Shown here: positions 6,604-14,324 of the stretch, piece by piece
How the letters are laid out: every line of letters starts with the position of its first letter
How positions within the stretch are numbered: position 1 is the first letter of the stretch
Source of the DNA: Parachlamydiaceae bacterium
GTDB lineage: Bacteria; Chlamydiota; Chlamydiia; Chlamydiales; Parachlamydiaceae
Assembly: GCA_003164155.1 (NCBI GenBank)
Contig: PLSG01000559.1
Span: 1-15,340 of the forward strand
Direction: 5' to 3'
DNA length: 15,340 bases
Translations under genes and position numbers: made by a program
Notes under the pieces: generated by a model
Told to the model about the DNA's origin: nothing
Seen by the model: only the letters and a program-made list of their open reading frames with translations
The model's database searches: none

Positions 6604-8577
6604 TCAGCTCAGAGCAATCTTTCTATCTCCTTCACCCTTGGCCAAAGCCTCACCCATCACTTCATGGTCATAATTCACGATTAGACATATCTTCGCAGCA
6701 ATAGCTCTGGCTTGCAAGACAATGGGTACAGTCCCTTGATAATCCAATACCATCTTAAACAAAACACTCACCTCATCTGCCACCTCTTCCATTTGATCAA
6801 GTGGTAGGGCGTCGATTGAGCTTTGAATATCAAGGAGATGAATTTTGCGTTCTGTGGGAGTAGAAAGCCCCAATCCTCGTGCCATGCGCTCTACGCACAA
6901 GCAAAATATCTTTTCAAAACGCGAACCGCTGTATAAACTGAAATTCTTAAAGTGTTTAATTGCTCTATCTAACTCATTTGTCGCATCATCTGTCCGAGTC
7001 CCTTGCCCGGCAATCCCAGGCATCTGGCTATCATAAATCGCTTTCTTGGCAATCGCATGCATCTGGCTATTGATTGATTGCGCAATTTCATGAGATATGT
7101 GTTTTTCAATATATTCTATAGTTTCTTTCAGATCCTTTTCATCCACCTGGTAACAGCTAGAGATAAGGAAGGTCCGGCACTCCTGCGCGGTATACCACTT
7201 CATGCAGCTGCTTAAAGAACCTTTTTGTGCAAACATGATTAAAGGGAAGCTATCTGAAAGAATATGCGTTAACATTAAAGCTTCCGGTAAACATTCTTTA
7301 CATTTCCACTTAACAAAGGCATGCCTAATTACCTCTCGAGGAATTTGCCTGATTCGTTCGGTTCTTCGGTTTATATTTGGAAAATGCGTGATGATGTGCA
7401 AGGCCACTTCGTAGGCGCAATCTGTTATGGAACAATCCACAACCTGTTCAACATAAAATAAACAATTTTCTATTCTATCGAATGTATCCATGAGCAAATT
7501 GCCAGCTTTTTCGAATCGGCGCTGGCTGATCAAGAATTCTATGGATTGACGCATAATGTCATTTAAAATCGTCGTAAATTCTTGCGCAGCGAGATAGTAG
7601 ATAATATTGTGAAAAAGTTTGTTTTTATAGCTGCTGCAAAGATCTGCGATCAATATCTGGCGGCATTCCTTAGAAGATTTCATGGTGCTATCTGAAGGAA
7701 AGCACAGGGGGAAATCATCGGGCAGAATCAAGCTTAAAACTAATGCATCGCGCATGTGACTTCCTTCCCAGGCACTTTTAGGAGGACGCGTGGTTTTCCC
7801 TACACACCAATTCGAAAAAGCAACTGAAACGGATTTTTGGGGCAGCTGAGCAAGTACGTTGTATGCACTTATAGACTCTGGATCACACCACACGACAGCG
7901 GCAAGCGCAGTTTCATGTTGATCTTGAGCAATAGCCCTCTTTATGACTTCCAAGATATGATGTGTTTGCTTTTTTGACTTGCGGGCATGCATCTCCATTA
8001 ATCCTAAAGCTTTCTGCAGCTCACCTTTGCCCAATGCACGCTTTATCATGAATTCAGCCATGCTAGACAAGATAGCCTGGCGAATTTCTTTCTGAAAGAC
8101 ACCCTCGAATGACTTGTTGACAATCTGCATACACAGTTGCTCTTGAGGGCGTGGGCAAAAGGAAGCTTCGGCACACGCCAGGCAAGCTTCGACGATTTTG
8201 CGCAATGCCTGGTCTTTTGCACCCACTTCATCGATTTCTAAAGCCACATGATACGAGCTTTCAAATTTTCCCACCTTCAATAATCCCTCCACACTGCTAT
8301 GGAACAGATCATTCAAGCAATTTGTTAAGCCACTTATTCTCTTGGTTACATCCGCAAAATCCTTATCGATGGGGAGACTTGAAATCCTGGCGGTCACTTC
8401 TTTATAGATGTCTAGCAATGCCGAATGATCCGAAGGGACATTATTTAAGCTATACATCAGAACTTTGAATGTGGCGCTAGTGGCTTTTTGCAACATAGAG
8501 GTCTCCATGTTAGGCCACAGATTTAGCGCTTCATATTGAATCCCAGGAAGGAATTTGCGAATGCTGCTCAGCGACAT
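6604..8577 (-). CDS. Hypothetical helical-repeat protein, 657 aa
   Basis: I do not recognise this protein. It has no signal peptide and no clear membrane segment, and it reads as alpha-helix throughout. Several stretches have the rhythm of TPR/alpha-solenoid helices: GKFESSYHVALEI (103-115), KGELQKALGLMEMHA (184-198), QHETALAAVVWC (220-231), RRFEKAGNLLMDTF (353-366) and CAYEVALHIITHFP (387-400). There is an internal duplication: AFSNW...DALVLSLILPDDFPL...KECRQILIADLC (253-314) resembles AFVKW...EALMLTHILSDSFPL...QECRTFLISSC (420-475). Such solenoids usually bind other proteins; a role as a cytosolic scaffold or secreted effector is only a guess. GGAG lies about 10 bases before the ATG. The long P3 hairpin follows the stop, and the membrane-protein gene is divergent. 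Confidence 0.85.
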   Translation of the reverse strand: MSLSSIRKFLPGIQYEALNLWPNMETSMLQKATSATFKVLMYSLNNVPSDHSALLDIYKEVTARISSLPIDKDFADVTKRISGLTNCLNDLFHSSVEGLLKVGKFESSYHVALEIDEVGAKDQALRKIVEACLACAEASFCPRPQEQLCMQIVNKSFEGVFQKEIRQAILSSMAEFMIKRALGKGELQKALGLMEMHARKSKKQTHHILEVIKRAIAQDQHETALAAVVWCDPESISAYNVLAQLPQKSVSVAFSNWCVGKTTRPPKSAWEGSHMRDALVLSLILPDDFPLCFPSDSTMKSSKECRQILIADLCSSYKNKLFHNIIYYLAAQEFTTILNDIMRQSIEFLISQRRFEKAGNLLMDTFDRIENCLFYVEQVVDCSITDCAYEVALHIITHFPNINRRTERIRQIPREVIRHAFVKWKCKECLPEALMLTHILSDSFPLIMFAQKGSLSSCMKWYTAQECRTFLISSCYQVDEKDLKETIEYIEKHISHEIAQSINSQMHAIAKKAIYDSQMPGIAGQGTRTDDATNELDRAIKHFKNFSLYSGSRFEKIFCLCVERMARGLGLSTPTERKIHLLDIQSSIDALPLDQMEEVADEVSVLFKMVLDYQGTVPIVLQARAIAAKICLIVNYDHEVMGEALAKGEGDRKIALS

Positions 8578-8716
8578 AACAGTGGCTCTCCAAGGGTAGA
8601 AAAGTTTTACTTTAGCTATAAAGGAAAGGTTAGTTGTGGTTTAAAAAAATATCACAACCAAGCTATAAATTTCTACATTTCATCGATTTTGAGTCAGGGC
8701 ATATTGGAATATTTCC

Positions 8717-8746
8717 TTGCATTTTTTTTTGCACATTCGCTATAAA
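8717..8746 (+). promoter_or_regulatory. Candidate promoter of the 171-aa membrane protein gene
   Basis: TTGCAT (8717-8722), 18-base spacer rich in T, then TATAAA (8741-8746), about 54 bases before the ATG at 8800. A T-rich spacer is common in chlamydial sigma-66 promoters. The rest of the gap 8578-8799 is AT-rich. It holds one small hairpin (GTTGTG/CACAAC, about 8633-8658) and a TAGCTATAAA/AGCTATAAA direct repeat, but no long inverted repeat. Confidence 0.5.
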
Positions 8747-8799
8747 CACACATCTTGATTTGCAAATTTCTTTTTATAACAACCCCCTTGAGGTACTCT

Positions 8800-9315
8800 A
8801 TGTCATTTGTCAATGCCATTAATCAAATCCCCGTTTACCTAGGATTCGACAAAGCCAAGCGCTCTACAGAAGTGTGGTTGGATAAACATCCGACGGTTAA
8901 TAAAATTATTGTGCTCGCCAATCACATTTTTCGCATTGCAGGCATGGTGAGCATGCTGAGCAGCATGCCATATTCACCTGTGGCGAATTTCCTACTCGGG
9001 CTTGGGGCTAGCGCTTTCTACTGGATAACCATCGAGCGGCATTGCCAATACAAATTTGCCATCTCCTCTTGCTTGGGGGCGGCCGCCTATCAAGTAGCTA
9101 AACCCTCATTCGGAACGCTGATCAGCAGGGCGGCATTTCAATCCCTATCGACTTTAGCCAAGGCCATCGGCCGCATTGCGCCGCTTTCGCTATGCGCTCT
9201 GACCATTGTAGCGCTCACCCAAGACACCATAGATAAAAGATACCAGGCCAGCTCGCCTGCCATGTGTCCGGTAAACGCCCCCGCCAAGAAAAGTTGCTGC
9301 ACTGGTACACTGTAA
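8800..9315 (+). CDS. Hypothetical multi-span membrane protein, 171 aa
   Basis: I do not recognise a named family. The protein has hydrophobic stretches at about 34-54, 61-78, 86-100 and 124-141, giving roughly three or four membrane spans. The N-terminus is soluble and mildly charged, and the short tail is cysteine-rich (CPVNAPAKKSCC). The spacing of paired hydrophobic segments loosely resembles chlamydial inclusion-membrane (Inc) proteins, but that resemblance is weak and no secretion signal can be read from sequence. The ATG at 8800 is preferred because GAGG lies six bases before it. An upstream ATG at 8755 would add 15 residues without a ribosome site and would overlap the region just after the candidate promoter. 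The gene stands alone, divergent from the helical-repeat gene, with a 764-base non-coding block after it. Confidence 0.75.
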   Translation: MSFVNAINQIPVYLGFDKAKRSTEVWLDKHPTVNKIIVLANHIFRIAGMVSMLSSMPYSPVANFLLGLGASAFYWITIERHCQYKFAISSCLGAAAYQVAKPSFGTLISRAAFQSLSTLAKAIGRIAPLSLCALTIVALTQDTIDKRYQASSPAMCPVNAPAKKSCCTGTL

Positions 9316-9380
9316 AACTTCCATCTAGTAACGCCATTCAAAAGCGACGCATCTGCGCTGTAGCTTTAGCAGCATATCCT

Positions 9381-9836
9381 GAGCTCCGGAGGAGCGGTAT
9401 GGGTGAAGCCCAATGCCATTGAATTAAAATTATGTTTGTTTTTTCCTAAACCTCGGAGAGATGGCATCATCGTGTACTCAGGGTTAAGGTGTGCGATTTG
9501 TTGATTTCTTTTGCAATTTAAGGCACGCCTATCCGATTGAAGCCCAACGGTCCTTCTTCAGCCTGAAGGGCTGGCAGTGCAACAGCCCTTCAGGCTGAGG
9601 AAAGGTTATTGGCGTCAACCGGATAGACCCAAATCAAAACTAGCAAACTGAAATTTTGCCAGTGCATTTACTTAGATGTCCTCGACTGTAGCCATCGATC
9701 TCTTTCGATCAGGCGCGTAGGTTGTTTGTCGACCACATTGTGTGGATAAGCTGGTTGACTTGATAATGGCTCAAATTCTCCTATCTACTGGGTGTTTCAA
9801 ATCTAAGGACACACCCATACCGCTCCTCTGGAGCTC
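9381..9836. repeat. Widely spaced inverted repeat A (25-bp arms about 400 bases apart)
   Basis: GAGCTCCGGAGGAGCGGTAT onward (9381-9405) is the complement of 9812-9836 with one mismatch in 25. The arms enclose the whole of inverted repeat B and about 300 further bases with no plausible gene. Ends like these could be the terminal repeats of a small non-autonomous element, although no target-site duplication is visible. The CCGGAGGA core resembles the stem-loop core of hairpin H2. I see nothing else in 9316-9380 or 9406-9528. Confidence 0.8.
9529..9626. repeat. Inverted repeat B, 15-bp perfect core
   Basis: CAGCCTGAAGGGCTG (9559-9573) and CAGCCCTTCAGGCTG (9583-9597) are perfect complements around a 9-base loop. 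The outer arms continue with gaps to CTATCCG (9529-9535) and CGGATAG (9620-9626). Bases 9627-9811 show no gene, RNA or clear motif; a 75-codon open frame starting at 9742 has no support. Confidence 0.85.
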
Positions 9837-9869
9837 TGTCTTAAGTCATGCTTTTATCCACATCTTAAT

Positions 9870-10075
9870 CGGATCAGGGCAGGAAATCGGAAATTCGGGC
9901 ACGGGCACGTTCACGAAAATGTGGTGTAGGGAAAGGTTTGCCGTACTGGAGAAATGCCATCGAGTCTAAGCCTTTCTCTTTCCAGCTTCCGATCATCACG
10001 AACCTTCCCCTACACCACATTTTCGTGAACGTGAACGTGCCCGTGCCCGAATTTCCTATTTCCTGCCCTGATCCG
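9870..10075. repeat. Long inverted repeat C with hexamer tandem units
   Basis: Arms 9870-9938 and 10001-10075 are complementary with two mismatches and one 6-base difference. The left arm reads GGGCAC-GGGCAC-GTTCAC, and the right arm (complement) carries one more GTTCAC unit. The loop is about 60 bases. The right arm ends four bases from the hldE stop, so the hairpin would form the 3' end of the hldDE message. It could act as a terminator or stabiliser, though no T-run follows. Confidence 0.95.
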
Positions 10076-10079
10076 AACC

Positions 10080-11405
10080 CTAAGGACTGGAAAATTGCAT
10101 ATGATGGTTAAGTTGGCGGCAGGCATCGCGCTCGACAACATAGACTTCGTCAGGCGCAATGCTCTTGCACAGATGGCTCAAGCTTTCCTTCTTCAAGATG
10201 ATAAAATCGACATCGTGCAGCGAGGCCAAGATGTCGATAAATTCCGCCGAAGGATCGGGATCGCGGATGTAGACGAGAAGGGTCCATCCTTCACGCTGCC
10301 CCAGCTGCCGTATGGAGCTGAAAATGCGCGAAGTTAGACCTTGCGAACTATGTACGCCGAGAAGGGCAAAGCTATTGCCTCTCAAAGCCTCTTGCAAAGC
10401 AAAAAGATGTTCCTCGTCAAAGACCTTGTTGGCTATATCTTGCTTGAGCAGCCTTCTGGCCAGCTGAGAAAGAGACACGCGCGCGCATCCAAAATGCTCA
10501 ATAGCTATGCCTGCCGCTAGATTGGCCATGTGGATTGCTTCGGATGTCGACAACTGGTTGGCAATGCAGCAAGCGAGCATTGCTAAGACGGTATCGCCTG
10601 CGCCGGTGACATCTTTTACTTCATGCGCGCGTACGGGGAAATCGAGTTGGCTGCCGTCTGTCGAAAAAAGCGACATGCCAGATTCAGAGCGCGTGATCAG
10701 CAGCTGACCTACCTGAGCCGCCTTTAGGATTTTGGCGGCGATATGCTCCAGAGGAGCCTCCGCGCCAAGGCCTGCTGCGGCGATAGCTTCTTGCAAATTG
10801 GGCTTTAACAGATCAGCTCCGCCATATTTGGAGAAGTCCACCCCTTTAGGGTCAACCAAAGTGGGTATGCCGCGCGCTTTAGCCAATTCGATGAGCGCCT
10901 CCAGCAGGGGACGCGAAAGAAATCCCTTGCCATAATCTGAGATAGCCACAGCTTTGACCCCTTCTAACATAGCAGGCAAAGCCTCGATAATCTGTTGTTC
11001 GAGCATTTCGGGCAAGGGAGTGAATTGCTCGTGGTCAACCCGCACTATTTGCTGATTATCGGCAATGATTCGATTTTTGATGGGTGTCTGGAAGCCTGCT
11101 TGGGCAAATATGCCGCGGCACGCGACGCCTTCTTGTTCGAGCACATGCCTAAGCATTGCCGCGGCGCTATCTTGTCCGACGCGCCCCACGATGATCACCT
11201 CTGCGCCCAAAGAGATCAGGTTCAAAGCTACGTTGCCAGAGCCTCCGGGGCGCTGCTCTTCCCTTTGCACCCGGATGACAGCCACAGGGGCTTCAGGAGA
11301 AATGCGGTGAGCTTTACCTATGGTATAGGTATCGAGCATGAGATCGCCTATGACCAATACTTTTGCCGGCCCAAGCCGACTAAAGGCACCTGTTAAATGC
11401 GTCAT
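10080..11405 (-). CDS. hldE: HldE-type D-glycero-beta-D-manno-heptose-7-phosphate kinase with degenerate nucleotidyltransferase domain
   Basis: The N-terminal two thirds is a PfkB/ribokinase-fold heptose kinase. VLVIGDLMLDTYTIGKAHRI opens it (16-35), then GGSGNVALNL (54-63) and SDYGKGFLSR (156-165). DPKGVDFSKY is at 185-194, and VTGAGDT (266-272) holds the catalytic aspartate at 271. The kinase makes heptose-1,7-bisphosphate for ADP-heptose and LPS core. In HldE (about 477 residues in E. coli) a C-terminal domain then adds AMP, using an F-D-x-x-H-x-G-H motif. Here that domain (about 330-441) is short: the motif position reads GVHSSQGLTS (350-359) and no HxGH exists. It still keeps traces of the fold: LASLHDVDFII (393-403) and APDEVYVV (417-424). 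The kinase is probably active and the second domain probably not. hldD lies 6 bases upstream; a GGTGAT provides a weak ribosome site. Confidence 0.9.
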   Translation of the reverse strand: MTHLTGAFSRLGPAKVLVIGDLMLDTYTIGKAHRISPEAPVAVIRVQREEQRPGGSGNVALNLISLGAEVIIVGRVGQDSAAAMLRHVLEQEGVACRGIFAQAGFQTPIKNRIIADNQQIVRVDHEQFTPLPEMLEQQIIEALPAMLEGVKAVAISDYGKGFLSRPLLEALIELAKARGIPTLVDPKGVDFSKYGGADLLKPNLQEAIAAAGLGAEAPLEHIAAKILKAAQVGQLLITRSESGMSLFSTDGSQLDFPVRAHEVKDVTGAGDTVLAMLACCIANQLSTSEAIHMANLAAGIAIEHFGCARVSLSQLARRLLKQDIANKVFDEEHLFALQEALRGNSFALLGVHSSQGLTSRIFSSIRQLGQREGWTLLVYIRDPDPSAEFIDILASLHDVDFIILKKESLSHLCKSIAPDEVYVVERDACRQLNHHMQFSSP

Positions 11406-11411
11406 AATTGA

Positions 11412-12431
11412 TCACCAAGTTCTTTGAGGTATAAGGTAATTGCGCACATATTCCACTACGGCGGCTTCCAAAGGAATGCAGGCGGCGGCTTCTTTCAAAG
11501 CTCTCTGGGCCTTTGAAGTATCGGCCAAAGTGAAATTTTGGTATTTCCCCACGAGATCTTGCGGCATATCGACATAGGTGATCTTGGCTGGCCTTTGCAA
11601 CCCTTTGAATACCGCATGGGCAAGGGCATTCCACGTACTGGCCGCCGCACTTCCAATATTAAAAATCCCCCCTGCCGAGTTATCCAAAAAGGCGCAGGTC
11701 ATTTTCACTACGTCTTTGACATAGATGAAATCGCGCTTTTGCTCTCCATGTCCATACTGCGCAAGATCTGATGACTTAAAAAGTTGAATGCAGCCGTCTT
11801 GCAGTGCAGAGGGCAGCATTTTGGTGATTGCCGAGCTCATGCGCCCCTTATGCTTTTCATTGGGACCAAACACGTTGAAGTACTTAAGACCTACAATCTG
11901 ATCCAATACCCCTTGGCTTTTAGCCCATAAATCGAATAGGTGCTTGGAATAACCATACATATTCAAAGGGTGTAGAAGCTCCAATCTAGCGTGATCGTCG
12001 GAAAACCCTTCAAGTCCGGCTCCATAGGTGGCCGCAGAAGATGCGTAGATGAAGCGGTGATTGTGCTTTAAGGCATACTCGGCAAGCTTGACGGTAAAGC
12101 GATAGTTATTTTCTAAAAGAAAATCGGCATCGGCTTCGACTGTATTGGCTGACGCCCCCAAATGGATGATCGCGCCGATATCCTTTTCCCTGCCCTGTAG
12201 CCAGGCGAAACAATCCTTAATGCTCACAATCTCCGTGAAACGCTTACCCACGAGATTTTTCCATTTATCGGAGCTTCCCAAGTCATCTACGATGGCGATT
12301 TGGGATATGCCTAGATCGTTGAGATAGCGCACTGTGGCCGATCCGATGAATCCAGCGCCTCCGGTGACGATGATCATCTTTTCAGAGGGATTGCGCTTTT
12401 TTGGGATATGTTCTTTGGATTGCATTTGCAT
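11412..12431 (-). CDS. hldD: HldD, ADP-L-glycero-D-manno-heptose 6-epimerase
   Basis: HldD converts ADP-D-glycero-D-manno-heptose to the L-glycero form used in LPS inner core. It is an extended short-chain dehydrogenase. The dinucleotide-binding GGAGFIGS is at about 24-31, SSAATYG with the catalytic Ser/Thr is followed by YGYSK (catalytic Tyr and Lys), and there is the family-typical KYFNVFGPNEKHKGRMSS. RDFIYVKDVV and GIFNIGSA follow. The family usually starts at the MIIVTGG segment, so an 18-residue extension is present if translation begins at 12431. I keep that start because AGGGGA lies six bases before it, while the internal ATG at residue 19 has no good site. The gene forms an operon with hldE, and its start faces the P6 palindrome and divergent proS. 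Confidence 0.95.
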   Translation of the reverse strand: MQMQSKEHIPKKRNPSEKMIIVTGGAGFIGSATVRYLNDLGISQIAIVDDLGSSDKWKNLVGKRFTEIVSIKDCFAWLQGREKDIGAIIHLGASANTVEADADFLLENNYRFTVKLAEYALKHNHRFIYASSAATYGAGLEGFSDDHARLELLHPLNMYGYSKHLFDLWAKSQGVLDQIVGLKYFNVFGPNEKHKGRMSSAITKMLPSALQDGCIQLFKSSDLAQYGHGEQKRDFIYVKDVVKMTCAFLDNSAGGIFNIGSAAASTWNALAHAVFKGLQRPAKITYVDMPQDLVGKYQNFTLADTSKAQRALKEAAACIPLEAAVVEYVRNYLIPQRTW

Positions 12432-12460
12432 GATTGATCCCCTGTTACAGAGTTAGAAAG

Positions 12461-12636
12461 CACTAATGCGTCGTTAAGCTAGTATTTACAGATTTGACCG
12501 CGCCAAAGCCCCGGGATTGAACGATTTCAAATGGGTCCATATCTTAAGATATTGACCCATTTGCAATCGTTCAACCGCGGAAGCTTTCGCGCAGGCCAAA
12601 TCTGTAAATAATAACTTAACGACGTACTTAGTTGTG
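12461..12636. repeat. Long loopless palindrome P6 in the hldD/proS divergent gap
   Basis: The axis is ATATCTTAAGATAT (12539-12552), a perfect 14-bp palindrome with no loop. Arms of about 80-90 bases extend on both sides with small gaps: GGGTC/GACCC, TTGAACGAT/ATCGTTCAA, TATTTACAGATTTG/CAAATCTGTAAATA and GTCGTTAAG/CTTAACGAC. It fills most of the shared promoter region. The rest of the gap, 12637-12730, is AT-rich, and no promoter could be chosen with confidence. Confidence 0.93.
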
Positions 12637-12730
12637 AGATCCGTTCATTTGAACACTTACATCGCATCAAATCCACATTTGTGATAGGCTGTTCAACAGA
12701 ACTAATCCTTTTAACGCTGAGGTTTCAACG

Positions 12731-14257
12731 ATGACAGCAGACACAAAAAAACAAAATGCCGTTAGTCCTTCCAGAGAAGAAGACTATTCGGAGTGGTACC
12801 AACAGGTGATCAAAGCAGCTGATTTGGCTGAGAATTCTCCTGTCCGCGGTTGCATGATAATCAAGCCCTGGGGCTATGGCCTTTGGGAGAATATCCAGCA
12901 GCAGCTCAATGCTCAGATCAAAAGCACAGGACATGAGAACGTCTATTTTCCTTTGTTCATCCCTTTAAGCTACTTTGAAAAAGAAGCCAAGCACGTTAAG
13001 GGCTTTGCTAAAGAATGTGCAGTGATCACGCACCACCGCCTCGAAGAACACGAGGGCAAGCTCGTTCCTGCAGGCAAACTAGAAGAGCCGTTGGTGGTCC
13101 GTCCAACTTCTGAAACAATTATTGGCGAAGCATTCTCGCGCTGGGTTCAATCTTATCGCGACCTACCCCTGCTGATCAACCAATGGGCCAATGTTGTGCG
13201 TTGGGAGATGCGTCCGCGCATCTTTTTGCGCACCACTGAATTTTTATGGCAGGAAGGGCACACCGTGCACGCAACAGAAGAAGAGGCCATCGAAGAGACC
13301 TTGAAGATGCTTGAAGTTTATCGTGCTTTGATTGAAGACGTCTTGGCCATTCCCGTAATTAAAGGAAAAAAATCACCCGGTGAGCGCTTTCCTGGGGCTG
13401 AGGATACCTATACCCTCGAGACTATGATGCAAGACAGAAAGGCCTTGCAATCTTGCACTTCGCACTATTTGGGGCAAAACTTTGCCAAAGCCTCTGAGAT
13501 TAAGTTCAGCAATAAAAATGGGCAAGTGCAGTATGCTTATACGACCTCGTGGGGCTTTACCACACGGCTTATCGGCGGACTCATCATGTGCCATGGCGAT
13601 GACGACGGTATTCGCCTGCCGCCGCGCATCACCCCTAAGCATGCGGTCATCTTGCCCGTGATACCCAAGCCTGAGTTGGAAGAGGCTGTGTTGGAGTACT
13701 CTCAAAGCATTGCCAATCTACTGCAAGCTGTTCCTTACCATGGCAGAAATTTGACCGTGTCCATCGACAAGCGCGATATGCGCGGCGGGGATAAAAACTG
13801 GGAGTGGATCAAAAAAGGAGTGCCGCTGCGCATCGAAGTCGGCCCGCGCGACATCGAAAGCCAATCGGTCATGCTGTGTCGCCGTGACCGGCCGCACAAA
13901 GAAAAGATCAAAGTATCCCTGGATCAGCTGCCAGCAGTGGTTTCCTCCATACTGGAAGAAATCCAGCAAAACTACTTCCGACAAGCCTGGGCCCACCGCG
14001 AGGCCAATATTCGCAAAGATATCACAACTTTTGCGGAGCTCAAAGCTTTCTTCACTCCCCAAAATGAAGAAAGGCCCGAAATACACGGAGGATTTGTGCT
14101 GGGCAAGTGGTGCGGCGAAGTGGAAACGGAAGCCTTGTTGGAACCTATCAAAGTCACAATCCGCTGCCTGCCACAAGAGCAAAGCGGTACACAAGGACGT
14201 TGTATCCTCACCGGCAAGCCAGCTACCTTGGATGCCATTTTCGCGAAGTCGTACTAA
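12731..14257 (+). CDS. proS: Prolyl-tRNA synthetase, archaeal/eukaryotic-type (short form)
   Basis: This class II synthetase charges tRNA-Pro. Its 508 residues match the short architecture that lacks the roughly 180-residue editing insertion found between motifs 2 and 3 of the common bacterial enzyme. Visible parts are VRPTSETIIGEAFSRW (123-138), motif 2 RWEMRPRIFLRTTEFLWQEG (157-176), TSWGFTTRLIGGLIMCHGDD (272-291) and motif 3 GIRLPPRITPKHA (293-305). VSIDKRDMRGGDKNWEWIKKG (343-363) starts the anticodon-binding domain. The chain ends in AKSY, with the C-terminal tyrosine typical of this type. The C-terminal zinc-domain cysteines are only partly kept: WCGEVETEA (460-468) and RCILTGK (490-496) each show one Cys where the family often has two. 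TGAGG lies about 8 bases before the ATG. Divergent from hldD; HtrL follows 67 bases downstream. Confidence 0.96.
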   Translation: MTADTKKQNAVSPSREEDYSEWYQQVIKAADLAENSPVRGCMIIKPWGYGLWENIQQQLNAQIKSTGHENVYFPLFIPLSYFEKEAKHVKGFAKECAVITHHRLEEHEGKLVPAGKLEEPLVVRPTSETIIGEAFSRWVQSYRDLPLLINQWANVVRWEMRPRIFLRTTEFLWQEGHTVHATEEEAIEETLKMLEVYRALIEDVLAIPVIKGKKSPGERFPGAEDTYTLETMMQDRKALQSCTSHYLGQNFAKASEIKFSNKNGQVQYAYTTSWGFTTRLIGGLIMCHGDDDGIRLPPRITPKHAVILPVIPKPELEEAVLEYSQSIANLLQAVPYHGRNLTVSIDKRDMRGGDKNWEWIKKGVPLRIEVGPRDIESQSVMLCRRDRPHKEKIKVSLDQLPAVVSSILEEIQQNYFRQAWAHREANIRKDITTFAELKAFFTPQNEERPEIHGGFVLGKWCGEVETEALLEPIKVTIRCLPQEQSGTQGRCILTGKPATLDAIFAKSY

Positions 14258-14260
14258 CCC

Positions 14261-14305
14261 AAGTAGTCAGATCCCCTCGGTTCCTCCGGTGGGATCTGAC
14301 CACTT
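14261..14305. terminator. Hairpin H3 after proS, near copy of H2
   Basis: Arms of 20 bases around a TTCCT loop (14281-14285), with a few mismatches. The inner part, CAGATCCCCTCGG / CCGGTGGGATCTG, differs from H2 at only a few positions. It starts 3 bases after the proS stop. There is no T-run after it, so partial termination or 3'-end protection is likelier than a strong intrinsic terminator. Confidence 0.6.
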
Positions 14306-14324
14306 GCACAGGGAGATGGGGTGA

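Noticed and set aside
6237..6673. Short frames on both strands across the P3 repeat
   Set aside because: Both strands give related peptides because the DNA is palindromic; one overlaps the end of the 657-residue gene.
9742..9969. 75-codon open frame in the large non-coding block
   Set aside because: It crosses the arms of repeats A and C, has no ribosome site and its composition is unlike that of the neighbouring genes.
9316..10079. CRISPR array or phage attachment region
   Set aside because: The repeats here are inverted pairs, not regularly spaced direct repeats; there is no integrase, cas gene or tRNA.
13718..14194. 158-codon frame antisense to proS
   Set aside because: It is a shadow of a well-supported ProRS reading frame, without start signals.
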